A program made the position numbers and the translations under genes. A stretch of DNA of 11,255 nucleotides, from the NCBI GenBank assembly GCA_027577415.1, contig JANBQS010000846.1, positions 1-11,255 of the forward strand, written 5' to 3'. Below the pieces are notes generated by a model. It saw only the letters and a program-made list of their open reading frames with translations, made no database searches and was not told the origin of the DNA. Below are positions 1 to 6,231 of this stretch, in pieces. Position 1 is the first letter of the stretch, and every line of letters starts with the position of its first letter. Origin of the DNA: Coemansia sp. RSA 922 (lineage: Eukaryota; Kickxellomycota; Kickxellomycetes; Kickxellales; Kickxellaceae).

Positions 1-563
1 GTTTGGACTACCTGTGTACTGGCAATGAGGTAGCCGCTCAAGAATCCCGAGACAACACTGGAGCCACTGATATTATCTGGCCAATTCGCTGGCTCAAGTG
101 CAAAGTCTTCCGCCCAGTCGCCAGGTTCGTTCGATCCACGGAATGCCACGATGATTGTCTTTTTGTTGTTGTTGATTGCAATGTAACCAGTACTAGTGAT
201 GACTGGCGTGTCCCAGTGGTACATTATTACTGTACCTTCCGTGCCTGGATGCTGACACTCAGTACCACAGCTCCAGCTGGTAGAAATGTTGTACGCTGCG
301 CCGGAATAGGCAGCGTACAGGTCGAGCGTTTCCTGCGGTATGGCTGGCGCGCTGGGCGATGACAGGATGTTACGTATATCAGTATCTACGGTATTGCTGC
401 TACCGCCAGTAAGTATCCATTGCAAGAGATCCAATAGACCAGAGCGCTTGACAACTCTGTCCGCCAATACGTCTTTTGGCGTTGTATTCGGTATCAGTGA
501 GCACGACGAGCTGTCAACTAGAAGAGCGATGCAAATAACAGCAAATGATAGTATAACCCTCAT
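1..563 (-). CDS. Secreted class 3 lipase (Rhizomucor-type), 5' part only
   Basis: Triacylglycerol-lipase-like alpha/beta hydrolase, probably exported to hydrolyse extracellular lipids. The minus-strand frame opens at ATG 563 (A at -3, good context) and stays open for 187 codons to the window edge, so the C-terminal half is missing. Residues 1-21 are a signal peptide (MRVILSFAVICIALLVDSSS). Residues 22-40 look like a short propeptide ending in Lys-Arg (39-40), a Kex2-type cleavage site. From about residue 80 the sequence follows the Lipase_3 fold: YAAYSGAAYN (83-92), a WSC...C segment (97-103), WDTP (117-120), a strand reading TIIVAFRGS (136-144) whose FRGS supplies the oxyanion hole as in R. 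miehei lipase, then DW..DF (149-154) and GFL (173-175). The GxSxG nucleophile elbow and the catalytic Asp and His lie outside the window. The His of the family's V-H-x-G-F motif appears replaced (VVSGF). Family assignment is firm; substrate (triglyceride, phospholipid or feruloyl ester) is not known. Confidence 0.88.
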   Translation of the reverse strand, partial: MRVILSFAVICIALLVDSSSCSLIPNTTPKDVLADRVVKRSGLLDLLQWILTGGSSNTVDTDIRNILSSPSAPAIPQETLDLYAAYSGAAYNISTSWSCGTECQHPGTEGTVIMYHWDTPVITSTGYIAINNNKKTIIVAFRGSNEPGDWAEDFALEPANWPDNISGSSVVSGFLSGYLIASTQVVQ

Positions 564-1147
564 TTTTTGCGATATAAATAAAAAAAAGCTTGAAATATAA
601 TCTAGAAATATTGAAGAAAGTATTTCTGGCGTGGCATGCTATAACATCGGGCAATTTATACGCATCTGATCCTCTGGGCTACTTTTAAAGAATTCCAAGG
701 AACTCACTGGCTGAGATATCAGTCCTTGTACGGGCTCAGGGAGGCGTAGTAAACATTCACGGAACAGCAAATACAAACAAGCGGTTGCCGGTATCGACAA
801 TAGGCAAAAAAAATTTACTCCATTGTTCGCGTGCGCAAAGCCTCGCCCAGTGGCACATCCTGATACTACTACTAAAAGACAATCTCGTGCCATTCCATTC
901 AAACTCCATTGTGGTCAACCGAAATAAATATAACTTATAGTATAAAGAGTACTAGAAAAGGGAGAAAATGAGTATAGGCACAATGGTGTACGCATGTTAT
1001 CGTCAGCCGCAATTTGCGCCATCGAGCAAGTGCCAAAGCCATCGGAACTAGTGCACTCGGGCCAATATACACATGACTGAGTAGTCAGTGAGCGAGTGGG
1101 GGGTGGGCACGTTGCTTGACTAATGTTCCGGAGTCAGGTAAAGCAGT
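564..1147. other. Gene-poor gap: lipase promoter side and pirin 3' flank
   Basis: No convincing gene in these 584 bases. The part next to 563 is A/T-rich (poly-T/A tract and TATTTATA on the lipase strand at about 573-587) and is the likely lipase 5' leader and core promoter. A minus-strand frame of 87 codons at 639-902 has a hydrophobic stretch but no family resemblance, and I do not call it. A small dyad, TGACT-GAGT-AGTCA, lies at 1074-1087. A G-rich run at 1097-1108 has too few G-tracts for a quadruplex. Confidence 0.5.
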
Positions 1148-1152
1148 TTATT
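1147..1152 (-). terminator. AATAAA poly(A) signal overlapping the pirin stop codon
   Basis: On the minus strand the last pirin codons read AAG CAA TAA ACTGC, so a canonical AATAAA hexamer contains the TAA stop. If used, cleavage would fall only some 10-30 nt past the stop and give a very short 3' UTR. It is a perfect consensus match, but fungal 3' end signals are degenerate and its use is not shown. Confidence 0.4.
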
Positions 1153-2209
1153 GCTTGCCGGCCTGTCTGCGCTTGTTGTTAGCCTCGTCGGTCTTGCGCA
1201 TGCGCTCAGAACTGCCGGGAATCGAGCCGAAACTGCCTGACCTCATGTCAACAAGCGCCTGGTTAATTTCCTCGTCGGTGTTCATAACGAATGGCCCGTA
1301 CCTAGCGACCTCCTCCTTAATCGGAGTACCAGCAAGAATCAGCACACGTGCCTCCTTCTTGCCGCCCTCAGCGTCCTCGGCTGCCTCAAAGGCCACGGGC
1401 TCGCCCTGGTGCTTGAGAACTGCCATCTGGCTCTCGGAGATCTTGGCCTTCTCGTTACCAATGAAAATGTCTGCTGGGTGGTAGTTGTAGACCATGGCGT
1501 CCATGCCCTCGGGGATGCGCAGCGAGTACTTGCCCGTAGTACGCAGGTCCAAAAAGTAGATCGGCGTATGTGTGTCAATGTTAGCCGTTATGTCCTCGAC
1601 CTCGCCGGCGATGACCTTGATCTTTGTCTGCTTGTCAGAAGACTCGAACCAAGGAATGTTCTCCGGTGGTACGTCCTGGTAGCGAGGGCGAATCATCTTG
1701 TCCTTTGCCGGCAAGTTGACCCAGATCTGGAAGCCATGGAAGTTACCGCCCTCCTTAAGCTGTTTGTCAGAGGGCATCTCGCTATGGATTACGCCGCTGC
1801 CAGCCGTCATCCACTGCACCCACCCAGACTTGAGGATGCCGTGGTTCCCGTGGCTGTCGTGGTGCTCAAACTCGCCCTCGAGCATATACGTGACTGTCTC
1901 GAATCCACGGTGTGGGTGGTCGGGCGCTCCAACAGCTTCGCCAGGGCCGTAGAAAACCGGGCCGAGATGGTCGAGCATAAGGAAAGGGTCAGCGTAATCG
2001 ACGCTGCCAGAGGGGAGAGGACGGCGAACCATGAAGCCTCCGCCTTCGCGCTTGCGTTGCGCGGTAACAATGCGAGTGACCTGCTTTAGAATCTTGCTAG
2101 TCATGTTGTCTGCCGGACTTGTTGTGTACGATGAAGTGTAGAGCGAGATAGCTGCCAAAAGGACAAATACTGCGACAAAAGTTGATGTGGTATATAAGCC
2201 AAGGGCCAT
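1148..2209 (-). CDS. Pirin family protein (iron-binding bicupin)
   Basis: Pirins are non-haem iron cupins. The human protein is a redox-sensitive nuclear transcription co-regulator, and bacterial and fungal members include quercetin 2,3-dioxygenases. The 353-residue frame carries the complete fold: MVRRPLPSGSVDYADPFLMLD (60-80), the metal motif DHPHRGFETVTYMLEGEF (97-114) with His98 and His100, and GSGVIHSEMP (137-146) with His142 and Glu144. These four match the iron ligands H56/H58/H101/E103 of human pirin. The C-terminal cupin contains LILAGTPIKEEVARYGPFVMNT (290-311). Residues 1-35 are an additional segment with a hydrophobic core (about 9-24) and no Lys or Arg before residue 39. Ordinary pirins begin near Met36 (ATG at 2104, A at -3), whereas the first ATG has T at -3. 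Either start is possible; the longer frame is given because no ATG lies between the TATA box and 2209. Probable role: oxidative or aromatic-compound stress. Confidence 0.93.
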   Translation of the reverse strand: MALGLYTTSTFVAVFVLLAAISLYTSSYTTSPADNMTSKILKQVTRIVTAQRKREGGGFMVRRPLPSGSVDYADPFLMLDHLGPVFYGPGEAVGAPDHPHRGFETVTYMLEGEFEHHDSHGNHGILKSGWVQWMTAGSGVIHSEMPSDKQLKEGGNFHGFQIWVNLPAKDKMIRPRYQDVPPENIPWFESSDKQTKIKVIAGEVEDITANIDTHTPIYFLDLRTTGKYSLRIPEGMDAMVYNYHPADIFIGNEKAKISESQMAVLKHQGEPVAFEAAEDAEGGKKEARVLILAGTPIKEEVARYGPFVMNTDEEINQALVDMRSGSFGSIPGSSERMRKTDEANNKRRQAGKQ

Positions 2210-2315
2210 ACAATAGCCTGAATGCGAAAAAAGTAGTAGTAAATAGAGCTTGGTTATTGAGGATACTGAAGTAAAAAAGAAAAGTGTTGAGCAGAGAGGC
2301 GCAACTTTGCCGCCC

Positions 2316-2323
2316 CTTTTATA
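2316..2323 (-). promoter_or_regulatory. TATA box of the pirin gene
   Basis: The minus strand reads TTATAAAAGGGG, a near-perfect TATA box, about 107 bp upstream of the first pirin ATG (2209) and 212 bp upstream of Met36. There is no ATG between the box and 2209, and the leader is pyrimidine-rich with a TTTTTT tract. A second, weaker TATATA (2191-2196) lies inside the N-terminal extension and could drive a shorter transcript that starts translation at Met36. Confidence 0.6.
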
Positions 2324-2354
2324 ATGTGGAGATCAGAAGTCTCCAACAGGCGTG

Positions 2355-2381
2355 TGACAAATCAGGGGGCACAAGATTTGT
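2355..2381 (-). promoter_or_regulatory. Pirin upstream dyad containing TGACAAATCAG and an STRE-like CCCCT
   Basis: TGACAAA at 2355-2361 begins TGACAAATCAG, 31 bp upstream of the TATA box. ACAAATC (2357-2363) and GATTTGT (2375-2381) form a perfect 7-bp inverted repeat with an 11-bp spacer. The spacer holds AGGGGG, which is CCCCCT on the coding strand, a match to the STRE core CCCCT. TGACAAA resembles relaxed Yap-type bZIP half-sites. Nearly the same motif occurs upstream of the quinone oxidoreductase gene (6021). Binding is inferred from the sequence only. Confidence 0.35.
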
Positions 2382-2408
2382 AATCTCATCTTTGGCATGG
2401 GTCTAGTA

Positions 2409-2435
2409 AGTGGCTCGACGAATGGGCGAGCCACT
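2409..2435. repeat. Perfect 9-bp inverted repeat (hairpin) between pirin and RAD52
   Basis: AGTGGCTCG (2409-2417) and CGAGCCACT (2427-2435) are perfect reverse complements around a 9-nt loop. The stem is GC-rich, unlike its A/T-rich surroundings. It sits 86 bp upstream of the pirin TATA box and 171 bp past the RAD52 stop. It could be an operator-like dyad of the pirin promoter or an RNA hairpin in a long RAD52 3' UTR. Confidence 0.45.
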
Positions 2436-2578
2436 CAAACGAGATTAGAAATGTGGAGGGGAACTTGCTGACTTTGAAGTTCAAGCTCTGACCAATTAAA
2501 GCTGACTATTATTGCCACAGTGCTGACCGATAAAGACAAATACGAAACTGTAGAGATGACAAAAAGAAAAAGGCTAGT

Positions 2579-2600
2579 GACACTCTCGCTTAGCAGTGTC
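2579..2600 (-). repeat. Hairpin just after the RAD52 stop codon
   Basis: GACACT (2579-2584) and AGTGTC (2595-2600) form a 6-bp inverted repeat with a 10-nt loop, starting five bases past the TAG stop. On the transcript strand it is followed by a U-rich tract (CCTTTTTCTTTTTG, 2561-2574), an arrangement expected of a 3' UTR near a cleavage site. The stem is short, so functional significance is uncertain. Confidence 0.3.
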
Positions 2601-2605
2601 TGGTG

Positions 2606-3970
2606 CTAGTTGTTGGGCAGGTCGCCGTTTGTTGCTGACGTTGTTTTGCTGGCCGACTGCGGGCGAGATCCCACGACCGAGGCCACCTGGGGAGACGGCG
2701 TGAACCCGCTGGCCTCGGCAAAGGATGGGCGCCGGAACGTGGGCGTCGCACTGCCCGCTTGCTGCGCCGGTATGGCAGGTCGTGGCGGATGAGGTGGGCA
2801 AAAAAGGTTGCGCGCAGCATTTGGAGGGCCCTGCGCCGACACCATAGGTACTTGAACTCCAGGAGAGGCACCTGGTAGAATGCCAGCAGCACCGTTAAGC
2901 GTACCGGGCGCCGACGAGGGCCTCCATCCAGGGCCACTAGTGGCCACTCGGTTTGGGGTGTTTTGCATAGGCTGGTTGCCGTGCTGCACCTGCCTATTGT
3001 CAAAAGTTCCAGAGGGCGACTCAGGAATAACCGGTCGGTTGGTCTCCAGAAGGCCAAACCCCTCAAAGCCGTCATCAACAAGGTCGTCCATGTCAAAGTC
3101 CATGCCATCCGCGCTCTCGTGGTCTACATATGCAAAATAGCAAGCAGCGTATATTACACGCTATCCAAGTTAGAATCCGTGAGGGAAAAGGGGGGTTATG
3201 CTCGCAACAGGTGAGTGCTTTGACACAAGCTACGTACCATCCATATCTCCCAACTCTTGAGCAACGGTGTTCGACTGGCCGCCAGCTGCGGATGCTGCCG
3301 CTGCTACTACTGAGCCATTGGGACGTTTAGCAGCGCTAGTGCTAGCGCCATTGGTGTCGTCGTCGTGCTCGGCTCGCATGTTTGCGCAATTGGCTTCGTC
3401 AACCATATCGCTGTAGCGGAACAGGTCCTCGGCTTGAAGGCGGTTGCGAGGCTGCTTCTGAATCTGCTTCACAGTGCGAACATACTCCTTGTCGTAAACG
3501 CAGTTACCCAAAGCATTGCCAAACTGGCGCATAGCTCGCTTAATAGCATCTGTTACAGCCTCCTTTTTGATTTTCTCGTACGCCATGCCCAGCGACTTTA
3601 CATTCTCAATCATACCATAGCCCGTGTCCTCCCTGTAGGTACCATTGCGCAGGGTTATCCGTATTATGCAGCTGCAGCCCACAGTCCACCTACCGTCATT
3701 CTCTATCTCATAGTCTACAGAAAAGTTCAGGATTTTGGAGCTCCAACCGTTGAACCCAAAGATCTGGTTCGCCATGCTTATGACTCTCCATCCTTCGATA
3801 TACGATAGACTCGAATTACCCGCTCCAGAACGTGTACTGACGTGCTCAGGACCAAGGTACCGCCGTAGCTGAGACTGGATATGGTGCGCTTCTCTCCTGG
3901 TGTAGGGTGTAGCTCTGGAATTGTCGTCGTCGTCGTGACTGCCAACGTACTGTACCACGCCCTTTGGCAT
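2606..3970 (-). CDS. rad52: Rad52 recombination mediator / strand-annealing protein (two exons)
   Basis: Nuclear protein of homologous recombination: it anneals complementary strands and, in fungi, loads Rad51 onto RPA-coated DNA. Exon 1 (3970-3238) and exon 2 (3123-2606) join in phase 1 to give 416 residues, the usual Rad52 size. Residues 33-170 are the conserved ring-forming domain: RRYLGPEHVSTR (36-47), YIEGWRVISMANQIFGFNGW (57-76), DTGYGM (115-120), KKEAVTDAIKRAMRQFGNALGNC (135-157) and DKEY (160-163). Lys144-Arg145 align with human K152/R153, key DNA-binding residues. The start is supported by AACAATG context and alignment. The C-terminal half is Pro/Ser/Gly-rich and poorly conserved. 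An acidic stretch (242-265) spans the splice junction and suits RPA binding. PSFAEA at 377-382 holds an FxxA motif like the Rad51-binding FVTA of yeast Rad52. Family is certain; the C-terminal assignments are inference. Confidence 0.95.
3124..3237 (-). other. Spliceosomal intron of RAD52 (114 nt)
   Basis: The donor G|GTACGT (GT at 3237-3236) follows codon 244 plus one base. The acceptor is CATATGTAG ending at 3124. A branch-point-like TCTAAC lies at 3169-3174 on the minus strand, about 45 nt before the acceptor. Splicing joins GAT-G to AC-CAC-GAG and continues exactly in the frame of the 3' exon. Without splicing, the frame stops two codons past the donor (GGT ACG TAG). Confidence 0.88.
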
Positions 3971-4276
3971 TGTTAACTGTAAGTGATTGAGAAATTCAAA
4001 GAAAAATAGTGTGAGGCTGTTGCGAATGTAAAAAAGCGAAATTTAAAAGATATTGACAATTGCGAGCACTATTTGGAGACAAACACTGCTATGTCCATTT
4101 CAGTAGGATGTGGGCTGCGCATTTTGACCTGATTAATCAAGCCTAAAATCACAATTGATTACCAGTCCTGTGATATCAGTTGAGAAAAATCGATTTGTAA
4201 CGCATTTGAAATTCAAAAATTGCCTTCTTTTTTTCCAATTTCTATTTGCGATTATTCTACCACTCTTTATTCAAAA
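3971..4276. promoter_or_regulatory. Divergent promoter between RAD52 and bL17m
   Basis: These 306 A/T-rich bases must hold both promoters. GAAATTCAAA occurs twice, at 3991-4000 and 4208-4217, close to each start codon. The second copy lies in TTTGAAATTCAAA, a 13-base odd palindrome. TAATCAA (4134-4140) and TTGATTA (4155-4161) form a 7-bp inverted repeat with a 14-bp spacer. I see no clear TATAAA box and no ACGCGT cell-cycle box. An acceptor-like CACTTACAG at 3976-3984 (minus strand) could end an intron in the RAD52 5' UTR. Confidence 0.5.
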
Positions 4277-4990
4277 ATGCACGGAGGAAGCGCGCACCGG
4301 AAGCTGAACATGAAGTCGGCGCTTAGGCGCCAAGTACTTCGCAATTTGACGACAGATCTTATCAAGCATGGACGACTAGAAACGACAATGCCTCGAGCCA
4401 AAGAGCTACGCCGTCTAGTAGATAAAATGATAACACTCGGTAAACGCGGCGGCGAACACGAGAGACACCAGATCGAAGCGTACCTGTATCAGCCCAAAGC
4501 CGTAGTCCCACTACTAATGGACACATACGCTAAGCGGTTCTCCACTCGTCCCGGCGGCTTCACACGCATAATCCCCATTGGCAACCGCCTCGGTGACCAC
4601 GCACCCATGGCCGTCATCGAGATCCTCAATACGGAGGAGCCAGAGTCCGAAGTATCGTTCAGCTACCTAGTCAGATCTCTGGCAACTATGCAGCTAAAAG
4701 AGGAGACAAAGATTGTCAACAAGGCGCTCGCTCCAGCTCCCGCTGAGGACTCTGTGTATGCTGATAAGCGCTCTTTTAAAAAGGCTCTGGATGAGCATCG
4801 CTCAAAGGAAAAGTTTGCGCTAAAGATTAAAAAGGCTATGAAAAACGCAAACCTCTCCGCCGACCAGCTTCAAGAAATCGTAGATAGGGATATGGATCGT
4901 GCCAAGGTACTTCACGACAAGGAGACCGGCAAGAGCGTACACCGCTTTGCCAAGGATACTTGGCCCGAGAACACGCCAGCCTTGGAGTAA
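4277..4990 (+). CDS. MRPL17: Mitochondrial large ribosomal subunit protein bL17m
   Basis: Structural protein of the mitochondrial 54S subunit, homologous to bacterial L17 and yeast Mrpl8. It binds 23S-like rRNA near the exit-tunnel side. The frame extends upstream to 4220 only through a TTG; the first ATG is 4277 (CAAAAATG, A at -3), giving 237 residues, about the yeast length. Residues 3-55 match the bL17 start: HRKLNMKSALRRQVLRNL (7-24), a basic helix, then TTMPRAKELRRLVDKMITLGKR (36-57). RPGGFTRI (91-98) and APMAVIEIL (109-117) are the other family signatures. Residues 125-237 are a charged, helical, Lys/Glu-rich extension typical of the mitochondrial forms and absent from the roughly 127-residue bacterial protein. 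There is no separate cleavable targeting peptide; the basic N-terminus probably serves for import, as in yeast. It is transcribed away from RAD52 and towards the quinone oxidoreductase gene. Confidence 0.93.
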   Translation: MHGGSAHRKLNMKSALRRQVLRNLTTDLIKHGRLETTMPRAKELRRLVDKMITLGKRGGEHERHQIEAYLYQPKAVVPLLMDTYAKRFSTRPGGFTRIIPIGNRLGDHAPMAVIEILNTEEPESEVSFSYLVRSLATMQLKEETKIVNKALAPAPAEDSVYADKRSFKKALDEHRSKEKFALKIKKAMKNANLSADQLQEIVDRDMDRAKVLHDKETGKSVHRFAKDTWPENTPALE

Positions 4991-5266
4991 TAGATTTATA
5001 GATTTGATCCGTGTGTATATCCTTTGCCAATACAGATTAGTACTGAGCAAAACATGTGGGAACATTTTTATCGGACGATTTATACATAATGTTCATGTTC
5101 TGGCTTAGTCCCTTCCCTCCCCCCTACTCCGGGCGAAGGAGCCTAGAAAAAAGCTACAATCCCTGTTCAAATATTGCATTCTAGATGCGTTCTTTGTGAA
5201 AAAAGACGATTAGCAATAGTGTTTGATGAGAGTAGAATACTATTATAGCAGTAGATTAAAAAAAAC
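4991..5266. other. Convergent 3' flanks of bL17m and the quinone oxidoreductase
   Basis: No gene seen. The bL17m stop (TAA then TAG, 4988-4993) and the oxidoreductase stop face each other across 276 bases. There is no AATAAA on either strand. A/T-rich elements (TAATAGATTTATAG on plus; a T8 tract then TAATCTAC on minus) are plausible degenerate 3' end signals. A pyrimidine-rich patch at 5109-5128 is followed by a weak CTCC/GGAG stem. Confidence 0.5.
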
Positions 5267-5866
5267 TTAGGCAGAGAGCTTGGTTGCGACCTTTCCAAAG
5301 TTCTCACCCTGGTCTCTAGCGATAGCGAGTTCCTTCTCGCTAGGCTGACGAGATCCATCGCCATTAGCAACAGTACCAGCGCCCCAAGCCGAGCCACCCA
5401 CGACCTCACTGTTATCGAACAAGTGAGCGTTGGCGTATCCGAAAGGCACGTAAATCATACCATGGTGCACGAGGATAGGGAGAGTAGTATAAACAGTAAC
5501 CTCCTGTCCACCATGCTGCGACGCAGTGCTGAAGAAAAAGCCAGCAGGCTTGCCAGCCAACGCCTGCTTCATCCACAGCTGGCCAGTAGAGTCGAAGAAC
5601 GTCTTGACCTGAGCAGGTGCAGTACCATAGCGCGTAGGGAATCCGAACATGAACCCGTCAGCCTCAACAAGGTCATTGGCCGTGATGATAGGCAGGTCGG
5701 GCTTGGGCGCGGCGTGCATCTTGGTCAGAATCTCGTCAGATAGCGTCTCGGCAATCTGGTAACGTACGGCCTCGACGCCAGACTTCTCAAGGCCCTCGAC
5801 GATGGAGTCGGCGACCTTGTTGATGTGACCGTAGGTCGAGTAAGTGATGACGAAGATCTTAACCAT
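5267..5866 (-). CDS. pst2: NAD(P)H:quinone oxidoreductase, WrbA/Pst2 flavodoxin-like family
   Basis: FMN-dependent enzyme that reduces quinones by two electrons and so prevents semiquinone cycling. Fungal members (S. cerevisiae Pst2/Rfs1/Ycp4, S. pombe Obr1) are induced by oxidative stress and some sit at the plasma membrane. The 199-residue length is standard. Visible motifs: the N-terminal strand and FMN phosphate loop FVITYSTYGHINKVA (5-19), GFMFGFPTRYGTAPAQVKTFFD (71-92), STASQHGGQE (113-122) around the flavin, LVHHGMIYVPFGY (132-144), and the type IV signature GDGSRQPSEKELAIARDQGE (169-188). No motif residue is missing. The start ATG (ACCATGG on the minus strand) is an ideal initiation context. 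There is no signal peptide or transmembrane segment and no intron. A TATA box 119 bp upstream and an ATG-free leader support the start. The family is certain; which of the fungal paralogues it matches is not decided. Confidence 0.95.
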   Translation of the reverse strand: MVKIFVITYSTYGHINKVADSIVEGLEKSGVEAVRYQIAETLSDEILTKMHAAPKPDLPIITANDLVEADGFMFGFPTRYGTAPAQVKTFFDSTGQLWMKQALAGKPAGFFFSTASQHGGQEVTVYTTLPILVHHGMIYVPFGYANAHLFDNSEVVGGSAWGAGTVANGDGSRQPSEKELAIARDQGENFGKVATKLSA

Positions 5867-5984
5867 GGTTGACTACAGGAGTTCTTGAAAGTGAGAGAGA
5901 GAGTAGTGGTGGCAGAGTACAAAAAAGAGTAGATGTTGTTGGTGAACGAAAAAAAAGGTCAGAGATGATGGGGGCAGCGGGCAG

Positions 5985-5994
5985 CCTTTTTATA
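5985..5994 (-). promoter_or_regulatory. TATA box of the quinone oxidoreductase gene
   Basis: The minus strand reads CGTATAAAAAGG, a strong TATA box, 119 bp upstream of the start ATG. The intervening leader has no ATG and is pyrimidine-rich (CTCTCTCTCT and a TTTTTTTT tract), which is the same design as the pirin leader. Confidence 0.6.
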
Positions 5995-6009
5995 CGCCAA
6001 AAAGGAGGT

Positions 6010-6032
6010 ACTAACACGCATGACAAATTCAG
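6010..6032 (-). promoter_or_regulatory. Candidate stress elements TACTAAC and TGACAAATTCAG
   Basis: TGACAAA (6021-6027) starts TGACAAATTCAG, 27 bp upstream of the TATA box. TACTAAC lies just before it at 6009-6015. Both resemble Yap-type bZIP half-sites (TTACTAA, TGACTAA and relaxed forms). The pirin promoter has TGACAAATCAG in the same orientation and at nearly the same distance from its TATA box. Function is inferred from recurrence and position. Confidence 0.35.
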
Positions 6033-6041
6033 CCAACGCCA

Positions 6042-6085
6042 AAGCCCAAGCCTGATAATCCATTATTAATCACAAGCCCAGGCCT
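6042..6085. repeat. Short imperfect direct repeat upstream of the oxidoreductase gene
   Basis: AAGCCCAAGCCT (6042-6053) recurs as AAGCCCAGGCCT (6074-6085), 11 of 12 identical at 32-bp spacing, about three helical turns. It could be a paired regulator site or lie in the kinase 3' flank. The rest of the gap to the kinase stop at 6232 shows no gene. Confidence 0.3.
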
Positions 6086-6231
6086 CGCCTCAAGCTTTGA
6101 AATCGGATATCCCAGCTTAGAGGCTGACGCTATTGCGCCCCCCACTCTCGTAATCTGGATTGATAATGCACCACAGCCATTTAGCAGTGAGTATATGCTA
6201 AAAAGGTCGTATATTTCAAATTATACCAAAG

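Noticed and set aside
3..600. Two plus-strand frames (3-362 and 340-600) at the left end
   Set aside because: The minus strand there reads as a lipase with signal peptide and FRGS motif. The plus frames have no such features, and the first begins at a TTG.
639..902. 87-codon minus-strand frame between lipase and pirin with a hydrophobic start
   Set aside because: No family resemblance, poor context, other frames equally open nearby, and it occupies the lipase upstream region. It is likely a chance frame.
1074..1087. TGACT-GAGT-AGTCA dyad as RNA gene or AP-1 site
   Set aside because: A 5-bp stem is common by chance, and there are no RNA-gene boxes around it.
1097..1108. G-rich run as a possible G-quadruplex
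   Set aside because: Only one long and one short G-tract, not the four tracts needed.
1409..2089. 226-codon plus-strand frame opposite pirin
   Set aside because: Antisense shadow of a clearly conserved protein; its sequence has no recognisable domain.
4220..4276. Upstream extension of bL17m by 19 codons
   Set aside because: It would start at TTG, not ATG. The family N-terminus aligns with Met at 4277, which has good context.
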